DNA of 50,900 nucleotides from Burkholderiales bacterium (GCA_019751125.1 JAIENU010000021.1:1-50900), one strand, 5' to 3'. Counted from the stretch's first letter, positions 8,467 to 17,653 are shown. Program-made: numbers and translations. The notes: generated by a model not told the origin, from the letters alone.

Positions 8467-9051
8467 ATGAACGGAAAAATCCGCCGCGTCATCACCGGCC
8501 ACGACAAAAACGGCAAGGCCATCGTCATCGAAGACCAGCTCGCGCCCGCGGTGCGCACCAACCCGCTGCGCCCCGGCCACATCTCGGTTGACCTCTGGAA
8601 AACCGCCGCCACGCCGCACATCCTGCACGCCACCGAGCCCGATCCCACTGGCGGCCCGAAGCAGATCCATCCGCTGCCCGGCGGCACCGTGTTCCGCATC
8701 AGCGAAATCGCGCCCGAGACCGAGGCTATCCGCAACATCAGCCCCGAGCAGTCCAAAGCCGTGTTCGAGGCGATGGGCAACAAGAACGCCACCACCGCCG
8801 GCACCGAAAAAGGCCGCCACCCCTTCATGCACCGCACCCAGACCATCGACTACGCGGTGGTGCTCAAGGGCGAGATCACCATGCTGCTCGACGACCAGGA
8901 CGTGGTGCTGAAGGAAGGCGACGTGGTCATCCAGCGCGGCACCAACCACGCCTGGAGCAACCGTTCCGACAAGCCGGCGCTGATGCTCTATGTGCTGATC
9001 GACGGTCAGTTCGACGACGAACTGAAGCAGCATTTCGGCAGCGGCCACTGA
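8467..9051 (+). CDS. cupin domain protein
   Basis: This 194-residue protein has one C-terminal cupin domain (about residues 115-185): MHRTQTIDYAVVLKGEITMLL then GDVVIQRGTNHAWSNRS. The first motif has His and Asp/Tyr positions and the second a His, so metal binding is plausible but the ligand set is not fully canonical. Similar proteins sit with dehydrogenases in catabolic loci. It precedes a 2-hydroxyacid dehydrogenase by 35 bases on the same strand, so the two probably form an operon. The ATG at 8467 is chosen because the conserved N-terminus KIRRVITGHD begins there. Confidence 0.85.
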   Translation: MNGKIRRVITGHDKNGKAIVIEDQLAPAVRTNPLRPGHISVDLWKTAATPHILHATEPDPTGGPKQIHPLPGGTVFRISEIAPETEAIRNISPEQSKAVFEAMGNKNATTAGTEKGRHPFMHRTQTIDYAVVLKGEITMLLDDQDVVLKEGDVVIQRGTNHAWSNRSDKPALMLYVLIDGQFDDELKQHFGSGH

Positions 9052-9086
9052 ACCTCCGCTTCCAAATCCCCTTTACGGTGCGAACC

Positions 9087-10055
9087 ATGAGCAAACCCCT
9101 CATTGAAAAACCAGTCTGCCTTCTGTGGCTGGATGATTTTGATGCCTACCAGGAAGCCCTCGCCAACGCCGGCCTCGCCGACCGTTTTGAGCTGCACCAC
9201 GTCAAGCGCGAAGACACGCCGCCCGAAGACCTGATCCCGCGCGTTGAAATCCTCGCCGGCTGGAAACACGGCAAGCTGCTTGGTCGCATGCCCAAGCTGC
9301 GCTGGATACAGGCGATGACTGCCGGCGTCGAGGCGTGGATCGACGCGCCGGGCCTGCGTGACGACGTGCAACTGTGCAACGCGCGCGGTTCACACCGCCA
9401 TTCGATGTCCGAGAACATCCTCGGTGCGCTGTTTCACCTGACCAAGCCCTACGCCGCGGTCGCACTCGACCAGAAGCAGAGCAAATGGCAGCGCCGCCAG
9501 TCGAAGCTGCTGGCGGGGCAAACGCTGGGCATCCTCGGCCTCGGCGCCATCGGCCAGGAACTCGCGCGCAAGGCCGCCGCGCTGGAAATGCGCGTGATCG
9601 GCACCAAGCGCAGTCCCGAGCCGGTGGAAGGTGTGGAAGAAGTCTACGGCGGCGACGAAACCGATGCCGTGTTGAGCCAGTCCGATTACGTGGTGGTGCT
9701 GATGCCCGCCACCAGCGAGACCGTGAACTTTTTCAACACGCAGCGCCTGAAGGCGATGAAGCCCACGGCCTGGCTGCTCAACTTCGCACGCGGCGACCTG
9801 ATTGTTGACGAAGACTTGATTGCCGCGGTCAAGGCCAAAACCATCGCCGGCGCGGTGCTCGATGTCTTCCGCCAGGAGCCGCTGCCCGACACCCATCCCT
9901 TCTGGACCACCGAAAACATCGCCGTGCTGCCGCACATCGGCGGCGGCCACGCCGGCCGTGGCGTGGTGGTGGCGGAGATTTTTGCGGAGAACGCGCGTTG
10001 TGAACTGGCGGGGGAGCCGTTTGTGACGGGGGTGGATCGGGTGCGGGGGTATTGA
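9087..10055 (+). CDS. D-2-hydroxyacid dehydrogenase (NAD(P)-dependent)
   Basis: This 322-residue protein would interconvert a 2-hydroxy acid and a 2-oxo acid. The Rossmann signature GILGLGAIGQELA is at about residues 148-160. The catalytic triad of the family is visible: Arg235 (NFARGDL), Glu264 (FRQEPLP) and His283 (LPHIGGGHAG). The ATG at 9087 is preferred to a GTG nine bases upstream. It follows the cupin gene closely. The sequence is closer to the glyoxylate/hydroxypyruvate-type branch than to PdxB or SerA, since no ACT or other C-terminal domain is present. Substrate unknown. Confidence 0.92.
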   Translation: MSKPLIEKPVCLLWLDDFDAYQEALANAGLADRFELHHVKREDTPPEDLIPRVEILAGWKHGKLLGRMPKLRWIQAMTAGVEAWIDAPGLRDDVQLCNARGSHRHSMSENILGALFHLTKPYAAVALDQKQSKWQRRQSKLLAGQTLGILGLGAIGQELARKAAALEMRVIGTKRSPEPVEGVEEVYGGDETDAVLSQSDYVVVLMPATSETVNFFNTQRLKAMKPTAWLLNFARGDLIVDEDLIAAVKAKTIAGAVLDVFRQEPLPDTHPFWTTENIAVLPHIGGGHAGRGVVVAEIFAENARCELAGEPFVTGVDRVRGY

Positions 10056-10195
10056 GTTACCGGGGTAAACTTCAACTGCGGGCGACGACCGAAATTCGGC
10101 GTCGGTCACAGGGCTCGCAAGAGCGCTGGATGGAGGGACGGCCGGCCTCCCGCCCGCACTCGCTTTCTCCGTAGCATTGTCGCTAAACTTCCGCC

Positions 10196-13100
10196 ATGCC
10201 CAAGTCCGCCGACCCGATCCAGACCTTCATCACCCGCTGGTCATCGGCCGGCGGCACCGAGCGCGCCAATTACCAGCTCTTCCTCAACGAACTCTGCACG
10301 TTGCTGGATTTGCCGGGCCCCGATCCGGCGCGCGAGGACACCCGCGACAACGCCTACGTCTTCGAGCGCCGCGTGGTGTTCCGGCACGGCGACGGTTCCG
10401 AATCCAACGGCTTCATCGACCTGTATCGCCGCAGCGCCTTTGTCTGCGAAGCCAAGAAGGTGCGCAAGGATGAAGGCAAGGGTTATGACGATGCCTTGCT
10501 GCGCGCCCGCGGCCAGGCCGAGCAGTATGCCCGCGCGCTGCCCGCCGCCGAGGGCCGCCCGCCGTTCGTGATGGTGGTCGATGTCGGCGTCAGCATCGAG
10601 CTGTATGCCGAGTTCAGCCGCTCCGGCGCGACTTACACCCCTTATCCCGACCCGCAGTCGCACCGCATTCGCCTCGCCGACCTCGCCGATGAAGCCGTGC
10701 GCGAACGCCTGCGCGCAGTCTGGCTCGATCCGCTGGCGCTCGACCCTTCGCGTCGTTCGGCCCGCGTCACCCGCGAAGTCGCCGAGCGGCTGGCCGAGGT
10801 CGCGCGGGTGCTGGAGGCCGCGGGTTACGGCGCGCAGCAGGTGGCCTCATTCCTGAGCCGTTGCCTGTTTTCCATGTTTGCCGAGGACGTGGGCCTGCTG
10901 CCCAAGCGCGCCTTTGTGGACCTGCTGGAAAGCCTCAAGGGCAACACCGCGCAGTTCGTGCCGCTGGTGGGCGAGCTGTGGCGCGCGATGGACCGCGGCG
11001 AATTTTCCGCCGCCATCCGCGCCGATCTCCTCAAATTCAACGGCAAGCTGTTCAAGAACCCCGAAGTGCTGCCGCTGACGCGCGACCAGATCGACTTGCT
11101 GCTGGCCGCCGCGCAGGCCAACTGGCGCGAAGTCGAGCCAGCGATTTTCGGCACGCTGCTGGAGCGCGCCCTCGATCCCGGCGAGCGTCATTCCCTCGGC
11201 GCGCACTACACGCCACGCGCCTATGTCGAGCGCCTGGTGCTGCCGACCATTGTCGAGCCGCTGCGCGCCGACTGGCAGAACGTGCAGGGCGCGGCACTGC
11301 TGCTCGCGCGCGAAGGCAAGCTCGCCGAGGCGCAGGAGGCCGTGCGCAACTACCTGCACCAGCTCACCCACGTGCGCGTGCTTGACCCGGCCTGCGGCTC
11401 CGGCAATTTTTTGTACGTCACCCTCGAACACCTGAAGCGCCTCGAAGGCGAGGTGCTCAACCTGCTCGATGAGCTCGGCGACACCCGCGGCCGGCTCGAC
11501 CTCGCCGGCGTGTCGGTGGACCCGCACCAGCTGTTGGGCATCGAACTCAACCCGCGCGCCGCAGAGATCGCCGAGATGGTGCTGTGGATCGGCTATCTGC
11601 AGTGGCATTTCCGCACCCGCGGCAACGTGATGCCGCCGCAGCCGGTGCTGAAGGACTTCAAGAACATCGAATGCCGCGACGCGGTGCTGTCCTACGACAA
11701 GGTCGAATACGTGATGGACGCGCAGGGCAAGCCGGTGACGCGCTGGGACGGCAAGACTTTCAAGAAACATCCGGTCACCGGCGAGGGCGTGCCCGATGAC
11801 ACCGCGCAGATTCCGCTGGAGCGTTACGTCAATCCGTGCAAGGCGGAGTGGCCGGAAGCGGATTTTGTGGTGGGAAATCCGCCGTTCATTGGGGATAAGC
11901 GATTGCGGCAGGCCTTAGGTGATGGCTATGCCGATGCGCTTAGGGCGACTTGGAAAGAAGTTCCAGAATCTGCTGACTTCGTTATGCACTGGTGGGACTT
12001 CGCCGCTGATTTGGCTCGGGCGGGAAAGATTCGACAGTTTGGTTTAATCACGACCAATAGCCTCCGCATGATTTTCAACCGGCGCGTATTGGAGCGCCAG
12101 ATGAGTGCCAAGAATCCCGTGGGTTTGGTATTTGCGATTCCGGATCACCCTTGGGTGGACAGTGCGGATGGTGCGGCGGTCAGGATCGCTATGACGGTGG
12201 GTGCGGCCCAAACCAACGCTGGACGCTTGTTGATGGCAACTCAAGAGACGCCTGGTGGAGATGGCGAAGTCGAGGTTGCGCTGGAGGCGCGTAGCGGAAT
12301 TATCCATGCAGATTTGACTATCGGCGCGAATGTCGCTGGCGCTGTTGCTCTGAAGGCCAATGAGTTGATCAGCTCAATGGGCATGATGCGTGCCGGTGCC
12401 GGATTTTTGGTGACGAGAGATGAAGCGGAGCGTTTGGGTTTGGGCGCGGTCGCGGGTCTTGAACAGCACATCAGGGATTACAGGCATGGGCGGGATTTGA
12501 CCGACGGGCCACGTGGTCTGATGCTGATCGACATGTTCGGTTTAAGTGCTGATCAGGTGCGGCAGCTTTATCCAGCCGCGTACCAGTGGTTGCTTGAGCG
12601 GGTCAAGCCCGAGCGTGATCAGAACAACCGCGCCCGTCTGCGGGACGAGTGGTGGATTTTCGCCGAGCCGCGAAAAATGCTCCGTGCAGCCCTAAGGGAT
12701 CAGCCGCGCTACATCGCCACGGTTGAAACGGCAAAACATCGGACATTCCAATTTCTCGATTCCTCGATTCTCCCCGACCATAAGTTGATTGCTATTGCAC
12801 TGCCGGATGCATTCCATCTGGGCGTGCTTTCAAGTTCTGCTCATATCACCTGGGCTCTTGCTGCTGGTGGACGACTGGGAGTGGGTAACGACCCTGTTTA
12901 CAACAAGTCACGCTGCTTTGAGCCTTTCCCGTTCCCTGTTGCCACCCCCGCCCAGCAAGCCCGCATCCGCGACCTCGCCGAACAACTCGACGCCCACCGC
13001 AAGAAACAGCAGGCGCAGCACGCCGAGCTGACGCTGACGGGGATGTACAACGTGCTGGAAAAACTCAAATCCGGCGCGGCGCTGACGGCAAAAGAGAAGA

Positions 13101-13696
13101 CCATCCATGAGCAGGGTCTCGTCGCGGTGCTGAAAACCCTGCACGACGAACTCGACCGCGCGGTGCTCGACGCTTATGGCTGGAACGATCTTGCGTCGCT
13201 GCAGGACGTGGTCAGCGGCAACGCCGCGCCGGCCAGCGTGAACCTCGCCACGCGCGAGGAAGCGCAGCGCGCCTTGTCTGATGCGCTGCTGGAGCGGCTG
13301 GTCGCGCTCAATGCCGAACGCGCGACCGAGGAGGCGAAGGGTGTCATCCGCTGGCTGCGGCCGGAGTATCAGGCGAAGGGCGCGGCGCCGGAGCAGAAGC
13401 CGCAACAGGCGACGCTGGTCGGCGTCGAACCCGAGACGGAAGCCGAAACCGCAACCGAAGACGGGGTCGCCGCACCCGCCGCGCGCCTGCCCTGGCCGAA
13501 GGAACTGCCGGAGCAGGTACGTCTGATCGCGCAGGCGCTGGCCGAGGCGCGCGCGCCGCTCACCGAAGACGCCATCGCCGCACGCTTCCAGGGCCGCGGC
13601 CAATGGAAAAAACGCCTGCCGCAGATCCTCGACACCCTGATCGCCATCGGCCGAGTGCGGCCGGTTGAGGGCAGCAAGGGTTACGTATTGCAGTAA
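10196..13696 (+). CDS. MmeI-like single-chain restriction-modification enzyme (type IIG/IIL)
   Basis: This 1166-residue protein joins cleavage and methylation. An N-terminal PD-(D/E)XK-like nuclease is suggested by Asp75 and Glu85-Ala-Lys87 (FIDLYRRS...CEAKK). A helical linker follows, then an N6-adenine methyltransferase with motif I DPACGSGNF (397-405) and motif IV NPPF (561-564). Residues about 600-900 would be the target-recognition domain, and the C-terminus (about 900-1166) is helical and charged. No separate R, M or S gene is adjacent, which fits a self-contained enzyme. From about 11880 to 12910 base composition drops and codon use changes, consistent with exchange of the specificity region. 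The recognition sequence is not predictable. Confidence 0.9.
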   Translation: MPKSADPIQTFITRWSSAGGTERANYQLFLNELCTLLDLPGPDPAREDTRDNAYVFERRVVFRHGDGSESNGFIDLYRRSAFVCEAKKVRKDEGKGYDDALLRARGQAEQYARALPAAEGRPPFVMVVDVGVSIELYAEFSRSGATYTPYPDPQSHRIRLADLADEAVRERLRAVWLDPLALDPSRRSARVTREVAERLAEVARVLEAAGYGAQQVASFLSRCLFSMFAEDVGLLPKRAFVDLLESLKGNTAQFVPLVGELWRAMDRGEFSAAIRADLLKFNGKLFKNPEVLPLTRDQIDLLLAAAQANWREVEPAIFGTLLERALDPGERHSLGAHYTPRAYVERLVLPTIVEPLRADWQNVQGAALLLAREGKLAEAQEAVRNYLHQLTHVRVLDPACGSGNFLYVTLEHLKRLEGEVLNLLDELGDTRGRLDLAGVSVDPHQLLGIELNPRAAEIAEMVLWIGYLQWHFRTRGNVMPPQPVLKDFKNIECRDAVLSYDKVEYVMDAQGKPVTRWDGKTFKKHPVTGEGVPDDTAQIPLERYVNPCKAEWPEADFVVGNPPFIGDKRLRQALGDGYADALRATWKEVPESADFVMHWWDFAADLARAGKIRQFGLITTNSLRMIFNRRVLERQMSAKNPVGLVFAIPDHPWVDSADGAAVRIAMTVGAAQTNAGRLLMATQETPGGDGEVEVALEARSGIIHADLTIGANVAGAVALKANELISSMGMMRAGAGFLVTRDEAERLGLGAVAGLEQHIRDYRHGRDLTDGPRGLMLIDMFGLSADQVRQLYPAAYQWLLERVKPERDQNNRARLRDEWWIFAEPRKMLRAALRDQPRYIATVETAKHRTFQFLDSSILPDHKLIAIALPDAFHLGVLSSSAHITWALAAGGRLGVGNDPVYNKSRCFEPFPFPVATPAQQARIRDLAEQLDAHRKKQQAQHAELTLTGMYNVLEKLKSGAALTAKEKTIHEQGLVAVLKTLHDELDRAVLDAYGWNDLASLQDVVSGNAAPASVNLATREEAQRALSDALLERLVALNAERATEEAKGVIRWLRPEYQAKGAAPEQKPQQATLVGVEPETEAETATEDGVAAPAARLPWPKELPEQVRLIAQALAEARAPLTEDAIAARFQGRGQWKKRLPQILDTLIAIGRVRPVEGSKGYVLQ

Positions 13697-13720
13697 CTTA
13701 TTGTTTTGATTGTAAAAAAT
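13693..13720 (-). repeat. AT-rich dispersed element, copy 2
   Basis: Read on the minus strand this contains CAATCAAAACAATAAGTTA, matching the family core with one substitution. It overlaps the TAA stop of the restriction-modification gene. Confidence 0.5.
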
Positions 13721-13738
13721 ATTGCACCTGGGTATTTT

Positions 13739-13791
13739 TGAATGTCTATAGGCATTCAAATAATTGTGTGATGAATGCCTTTAGGATATCA
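13739..13791. promoter_or_regulatory. tandem palindromic operator candidate upstream of the mobile mystery genes
   Basis: A near-perfect 20-bp palindrome TGAATGTCTATAGGCATTCA (13739-13758) is followed 33 bp later (about three helical turns) by a second, half-conserved copy TGAATGCCTTTAGG (13772-13785). Both lie in the AT-rich 127-bp leader of the XRE-family gene at 13824. Autorepression by that protein is inferred, as is usual for gene pairs of this kind. Confidence 0.6.
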
Positions 13792-13823
13792 TTTTGACTT
13801 AATTTGAGTGCTTATAAACAATC

Positions 13824-14276
13824 ATGGATACCCGCGATCTCCATCTGACCCAGCTAGATCAGGCGCTGGCGCCGTGGCGCGAGCTTGCCGGTCCGCCGCC
13901 CGTAGAGGGTTGGCTGCGGGATGTGCGCATGGCGCTGGGTATCAGTACGCGTCAGGCCGCGCAGCGTGCCGGTGTTTCGCAATCCACCTGGGTCGATGCC
14001 GAGCAGCGCGAAGCTGCCGGCACGATCTCGCTGGGTCAGTTGCGGCGGCTCGGCGCGGCGCTCGATTGCCGTCTGGTGCATGCGCTGGTGCCGGACATGC
14101 CGCTGCGCGACAAGGTTGAAGCGCGCGCGCAGAAGCTGGCCGAAGCCGAGGTCCATGCCGTTGCGCATTCGATGGCGCTGGAGCAGCAGCGTGCTGATGA
14201 TGCCTATACCCGGCTGCAGGTGGAGCAGCGCAAGCAGGAACTGCTGCGTGGCCGGCGTTCGCGGTTGTGGGAATAG
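13824..14276 (+). CDS. mobile mystery protein A (XRE-family HTH regulator)
   Basis: This 150-residue protein has a Cro/C1-type helix-turn-helix at about residues 33-75 (LGISTRQAAQRAGVSQSTWVDAEQ), followed by a charged, Gln-rich helical tail (residues 95-150). The WLRDVRMALGIS context and the linked Fic gene identify it as mobile mystery protein A, a family named for its occurrence on mobile elements. It probably binds the palindromes just upstream and represses its own operon. The 18-base gap to the Fic gene indicates co-transcription. Whether the pair acts as toxin and antitoxin, or otherwise, is not established. Confidence 0.88.
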   Translation: MDTRDLHLTQLDQALAPWRELAGPPPVEGWLRDVRMALGISTRQAAQRAGVSQSTWVDAEQREAAGTISLGQLRRLGAALDCRLVHALVPDMPLRDKVEARAQKLAEAEVHAVAHSMALEQQRADDAYTRLQVEQRKQELLRGRRSRLWE

Positions 14277-14294
14277 CGTGCTGCTGAACTCGTG

Positions 14295-14879
14295 ATGATC
14301 GGCGACGCGCATGCGCTAGGCGCAACACCGCTCGATCCTGACGAGTCGCGCGGCCTGATTCCCAGGCATGTCCGCACACAAGCCGGGTTGAATCAGTGGG
14401 AGCAGGCCAACGTGCTGGAAGGCAGCGCATGGGCGGTGCGTTCACGCGAGCGTGAGGTGCTCAGCGAACATTTTGTGCGCGAACTGCACCGCCGGCTGTT
14501 CGGAGCCACCTGGCGCTGGGCAGGTACGTTTCGCACCAGCGGCAAGAACATCGGCGTGGACCCTGCGCAGATTGCCGTGCAGCTGCGTGAACTGCTGGAT
14601 GACGCGCGCTACTGGATCGAACACGGCACTTATCCACTGGACGAGGTTGCGGTGCGGTTTCATCATCGGCTGGTAGTGATCCATCCGTTTCCCAACGGCA
14701 ACGGCCGCCATGCACGGCTGATGACGGATGTGCTGTTGCGGCGGAATGGCGCCGTGGCATTCAGCTGGGGTGGGGCGAATCTAGAGGCGTCGGGCGACGC
14801 CCGCGATCGATATCTCGCCGCTTTGCGTGCGGCGGATGCCGGTAATTACCAGCCGTTACAGGAATTCGTTCGCAGTTAA
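14295..14879 (+). CDS. mobile mystery protein B (Fic-domain protein)
   Basis: This 194-residue Fic protein carries the complete active-site loop HPFPNGNGRHAR starting at His130, so AMPylation or related nucleotide/phosphate transfer is chemically possible. The N-terminal GATPLDPDESRGLIP is typical of mobile mystery protein B. No clear inhibitory (S/T)xxxE(G/N) motif is evident in this protein or in its partner, so how activity is controlled is unclear; transcriptional repression by protein A is one possibility. ATG 14295 is preferred over GTG 14292. The island ends shortly after this gene, at a truncated FAH gene. Confidence 0.88.
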   Translation: MIGDAHALGATPLDPDESRGLIPRHVRTQAGLNQWEQANVLEGSAWAVRSREREVLSEHFVRELHRRLFGATWRWAGTFRTSGKNIGVDPAQIAVQLRELLDDARYWIEHGTYPLDEVAVRFHHRLVVIHPFPNGNGRHARLMTDVLLRRNGAVAFSWGGANLEASGDARDRYLAALRAADAGNYQPLQEFVRS

Positions 14880-14943
14880 TCGAGTGTGCGAGCATAGGGA
14901 CCTTGATACGTCACTGAACCCATCGAATTCCGGAGGACAAACA

Positions 14944-15078
14944 ATGAAATTCGGCCGCTTCCAACTCCAATCCTGCATCTTCTACGGCCTCGTCGAAGGC
15001 GAACAGGTCTTTGAACTCGACGGTTCGCCCTTCACCAGCTACAAGCCGACGACCACGCTGCACGCGTTATCGTACTGA
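14944..15078 (+). pseudogene. truncated N-terminus of a fumarylacetoacetate hydrolase-family gene
   Basis: The first 42 codons closely match the start of the intact FAH-family gene at 18542 (both begin MKFGRFQLQS and share SPFTSYKPTTTLHALS). They then end abruptly in Tyr-stop where the intact gene continues ALKTLIPCEP. The nucleotide match runs about 125-130 bases at roughly 88 percent identity and does not extend upstream. A good ribosome-binding site (GGAGGA) remains, so a 44-residue peptide might still be made. Either a paralogue was truncated when the neighbouring DNA was rearranged or the 5' end was duplicated; the divergence favours an old event. Confidence 0.8.
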
Positions 15079-15155
15079 ACACCTGATTCGCTACAATTCC
15101 TGTTTGTGCCGCTTTAAAGCATGCGGGCGTATGAATATTCCCTCTTTTGAAGCTC

Positions 15156-15272
15156 CGGTTTATTTCCTCCGTCCACGGAATTATTCATAAACCGCGTGGT
15201 CTATCCCTCATGCCCGGGTGAGCGGGCATAAAACTCCAGGTAGTTCCCGGAAGATTTCCCCCGATGGAAATC
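15156..15272 (+). promoter_or_regulatory. structured 5' leader with three successive hairpins
   Basis: Within the 246-bp gap before the antiporter gene three perfect inverted repeats follow one another: CGGTTTAT (15156-15163) / ATAAACCG (15187-15194), with an inner TCCG/CGGA; ATGCCCG (15210-15216) / CGGGCAT (15223-15229); and GATTTCC (15253-15259) / GGAAATC (15266-15272). The antiporter ribosome-binding site follows about 45 bases later. The spacing suggests a regulated leader RNA. I could not match it to a known riboswitch class. Confidence 0.45.
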
Positions 15273-15324
15273 CTCCATCCGGCCAACCCGGGGGCGTTTG
15301 TTCAAGCCCGCGTCAGAGGAGCGG

Positions 15325-16509
15325 ATGACCATGTCGGAATCCCTGTCGATGATGGCGGCCACCATGGCGTGGCCGCTGGCAATTGCCGTGGCGTGGCTGG
15401 CGGGCGAGTTCGGTTATCGCTGGCTGTCGCTGCCACGTATCAGCAGTTACGGCATTGCCGGTTTTTTCATGGCGGCAAGCCAGGGCGGCTTTCTCGCGGT
15501 GCCTTCGGGCAGCACGATTCCGCTGCTTGCCGATTTTGCGTTTTCGCTGATGCTCTTCGAGCTCGGCTTTCGCATCAACCTGCGCTGGCTGCGCGCCGAT
15601 CCCTGGCTGGGGGTCACCAGCGTGGCGGAGGCGGGGACGACCTTTGCCGCGGTATTTGTGCTGGCCCAGTGGTTTGGGGTGCCGATGATACCGTCGTTGC
15701 TGCTCGCGGCGCTGGCGATGTCGACTTCGCCGGCAGCGGTGGTGCGTGTGGTCAACGAACTGAAGAGCTCCGGCCAGGTCACTGAGCGCCTGCTGCATCT
15801 GTCAGCTTTCAACTGCGTGCTTGCCGTGGTGGTGTTCAAGATGGTGACCGGTTACTGGATTCTGTCCAGCGCTGGCAGCCTGTTTCATGCCGCGTGGAAC
15901 AGCCTGATGGTGGTCGCGGTGTCGGCGGGTATTGGCGTGCTGTTTGGCGTGGCGGTGCCGATGCTGCTGCGAGTTTGCGGCGCGGTGGGCGGCAATGCCA
16001 CGGTGGCGTTTGCGATTGCGGTGCTGCTGCTGACCGCGCTGACGCTGGGCTTCAGTTTCTCGCCGCTGCTGGCGGCGCTGGTGTTCGGGCTGGTGGCGCG
16101 ACACCGCCGGGTGATTTTTTCGCAGGCACAGAACAATTTCGGCGCGCTCGGTGATCTGCTGACGGTGCTGCTGTTCGTATTTGTCGCGGCCTCGGTGGAA
16201 TGGAAGCAGGTGGTGGATGGCGCGGCGCTGGCACTGGCGGTGCTGGGGGTGCGTCTGGCGGCGAAGACGCTGAGCACCACGCTGTTCGCGCGGCTGAGCG
16301 GCATCACCTGGCGCAAAGGCATGCTGACCGGGCTGGCGATGACGCCGATGTCGGTGCTGGTGATTCTGCTGCTGGAGCACTCGCGCCATATCGACCTCGG
16401 CAACTTCGAGCAGGTTGCCGGCATCGCGGCCATCGTGATCATTCTGGAAGTCGCCGGGCCGGTGCTGACCCGGCTCGCGCTGATGTGGGCCGGCGAGGCC
16501 CGTCGATGA
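15325..16509 (+). CDS. CPA2-type cation:proton antiporter
   Basis: The 394-residue protein is almost entirely hydrophobic with roughly eleven to thirteen predicted membrane segments, matching the sodium/hydrogen exchanger fold of the CPA2 group. The segment [18 protein letters not shown] is in the position of the conserved core motif before the discontinuous helix. It has no C-terminal TrkA-N (RCK) domain, so it is shorter than KefB/KefC. AGAGGAG at 15315-15321 is three bases from ATG 15325 and nine from ATG 15331; the latter may be the true start. The gene is followed by a GCS2-type ligase, suggesting a link to gamma-glutamyl compounds or glutathione-gated transport, which is inference. Confidence 0.9.
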   Translation: MTMSESLSMMAATMAWPLAIAVAWLAGEFGYRWLSLPRISSYGIAGFFMAASQGGFLAVPSGSTIPLLADFAFSLMLFELGFRINLRWLRADPWLGVTSVAEAGTTFAAVFVLAQWFGVPMIPSLLLAALAMSTSPAAVVRVVNELKSSGQVTERLLHLSAFNCVLAVVVFKMVTGYWILSSAGSLFHAAWNSLMVVAVSAGIGVLFGVAVPMLLRVCGAVGGNATVAFAIAVLLLTALTLGFSFSPLLAALVFGLVARHRRVIFSQAQNNFGALGDLLTVLLFVFVAASVEWKQVVDGAALALAVLGVRLAAKTLSTTLFARLSGITWRKGMLTGLAMTPMSVLVILLLEHSRHIDLGNFEQVAGIAAIVIILEVAGPVLTRLALMWAGEARR

Positions 16510-16522
16510 GGAGTCCTTGACC

Positions 16523-17653
16523 ATGCCGCTTGAACCCTTCAAGGCCAGTCGTTCGCTGACCATGGGCGTCGAACTCGAACTGCAACTGGTCAATCCGGCG
16601 GATTTCGACCTGACGGCTTCGGCACCCGATCTGCTGCACCTGTTATCGCTGCGCAAATTTCCCGGCGATGTGAAACCCGAGATGACGGAAAGCATGATCG
16701 AGGTATTGACCGATGTGCATACCCGCCATGACGAACTGCTCGCCCAGTTGCGCGACATCCGCGCGGTGATGGTCAGCGCTGGCGACCGGCTCAACATCTC
16801 GATCTGCGGCGGTGGCACCCATCCCTTCCAGCACTGGGTGGAGCAGCATATTTTTTCCGGGCCGCGCTTCGAGCAGTTGTCGCAACTGTATGGTTATCTC
16901 GCCAAGCAGTTCACGGTGTTCGGCCAGCATGTGCACATCGGCTGTGCCAGTGCTGACGAGGCGCTGTATCTGCTGCATGCGTTGAACCGTTATGTGCCGC
17001 ATTTCATCGCGCTGTCGGCGTCTTCACCCTTCCTGCAGGGTGTGGACACGCTGTTCGATTCGTCGCGCCTGAATTCGGTGTTTGCATTTCCGCTGAGCGG
17101 TCGCGCGCCCTTCCTGCTCGACTGGTCGGAGTTCGAGCACGGTTATTTCGCCAAGATGGAAAACACCGGTGTAGTCAAAAGCATGAAGGATTTTTACTGG
17201 GACATCCGGCCCAAGCCCGAATTCGGCACCATCGAGCTGCGCGTATGCGATACGCCGCTGACCATCGAGCGCGCAGCGGCGCTGGCGGCCTATCTGCAGG
17301 CGCTGTGCCGGATGTTGCTGGAGCGCCGCATGCCGCCGCCGGCCGAGGATGATTATCTGGTCTACAACTACAACCGCTTTCAGGCCTGCCGCTTCGGTTT
17401 TGAGGGGGTGATCGTTCACCCGCAGACCAACGAGAACCTCAGTCTGCGCGAGGATCTGCTCACCACCCTGCGTCAGCTCGAACCCCACGCCGAGGCCCTG
17501 CACGGCCTGCCCGCGCTGGCCGAGCTGCACCGCGCGGTTGCATACGAGGGCAACCATGCCGGCCTGCTGCGCCGGCAGTTTGCGGACGAGGGCGGCGTCG
17601 AGGGCATGGTTGATGCCGCGGTGCGTTTGTTTCGCGACGGGGTGCCGTCATGA
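16523..17653 (+). CDS. GCS2-family carboxylate-amine ligase (YbdK-like)
   Basis: This 376-residue enzyme is of the glutamate-cysteine ligase type 2 family, which joins the glutamate gamma-carboxyl to an amine using ATP. Diagnostic segments are [19 protein letters not shown] at the N-terminus, [10 protein letters not shown] near residue 95, and the nucleotide/metal-binding run [11 protein letters not shown] near residue 237. It is slightly longer than E. coli YbdK. It follows the antiporter by 13 bases and overlaps the next gene by four. Joining an amine to glutamate, then releasing it with the downstream hydrolase, is a plausible paired scheme. Cysteine as substrate is not proven. Confidence 0.92.
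   Translation: MPLEPFKASRSLTMGVELELQLVNPADFDLTASAPDLLHLLSLRKFPGDVKPEMTESMIEVLTDVHTRHDELLAQLRDIRAVMVSAGDRLNISICGGGTHPFQHWVEQHIFSGPRFEQLSQLYGYLAKQFTVFGQHVHIGCASADEALYLLHALNRYVPHFIALSASSPFLQGVDTLFDSSRLNSVFAFPLSGRAPFLLDWSEFEHGYFAKMENTGVVKSMKDFYWDIRPKPEFGTIELRVCDTPLTIERAAALAAYLQALCRMLLERRMPPPAEDDYLVYNYNRFQACRFGFEGVIVHPQTNENLSLREDLLTTLRQLEPHAEALHGLPALAELHRAVAYEGNHAGLLRRQFADEGGVEGMVDAAVRLFRDGVPS

Noticed and set aside
14295..14879. Calling the Fic gene and its XRE partner a proven toxin-antitoxin system
   Set aside because: The active site is intact, but no inhibitory motif was identified and the activity of mobile mystery proteins is not established; the neutral name is kept.
15264..15785. 173-residue frame overlapping the antiporter start
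   Set aside because: It overlaps the antiporter in another frame, has Gly/Arg/Ala composition and no membrane segments or domain.
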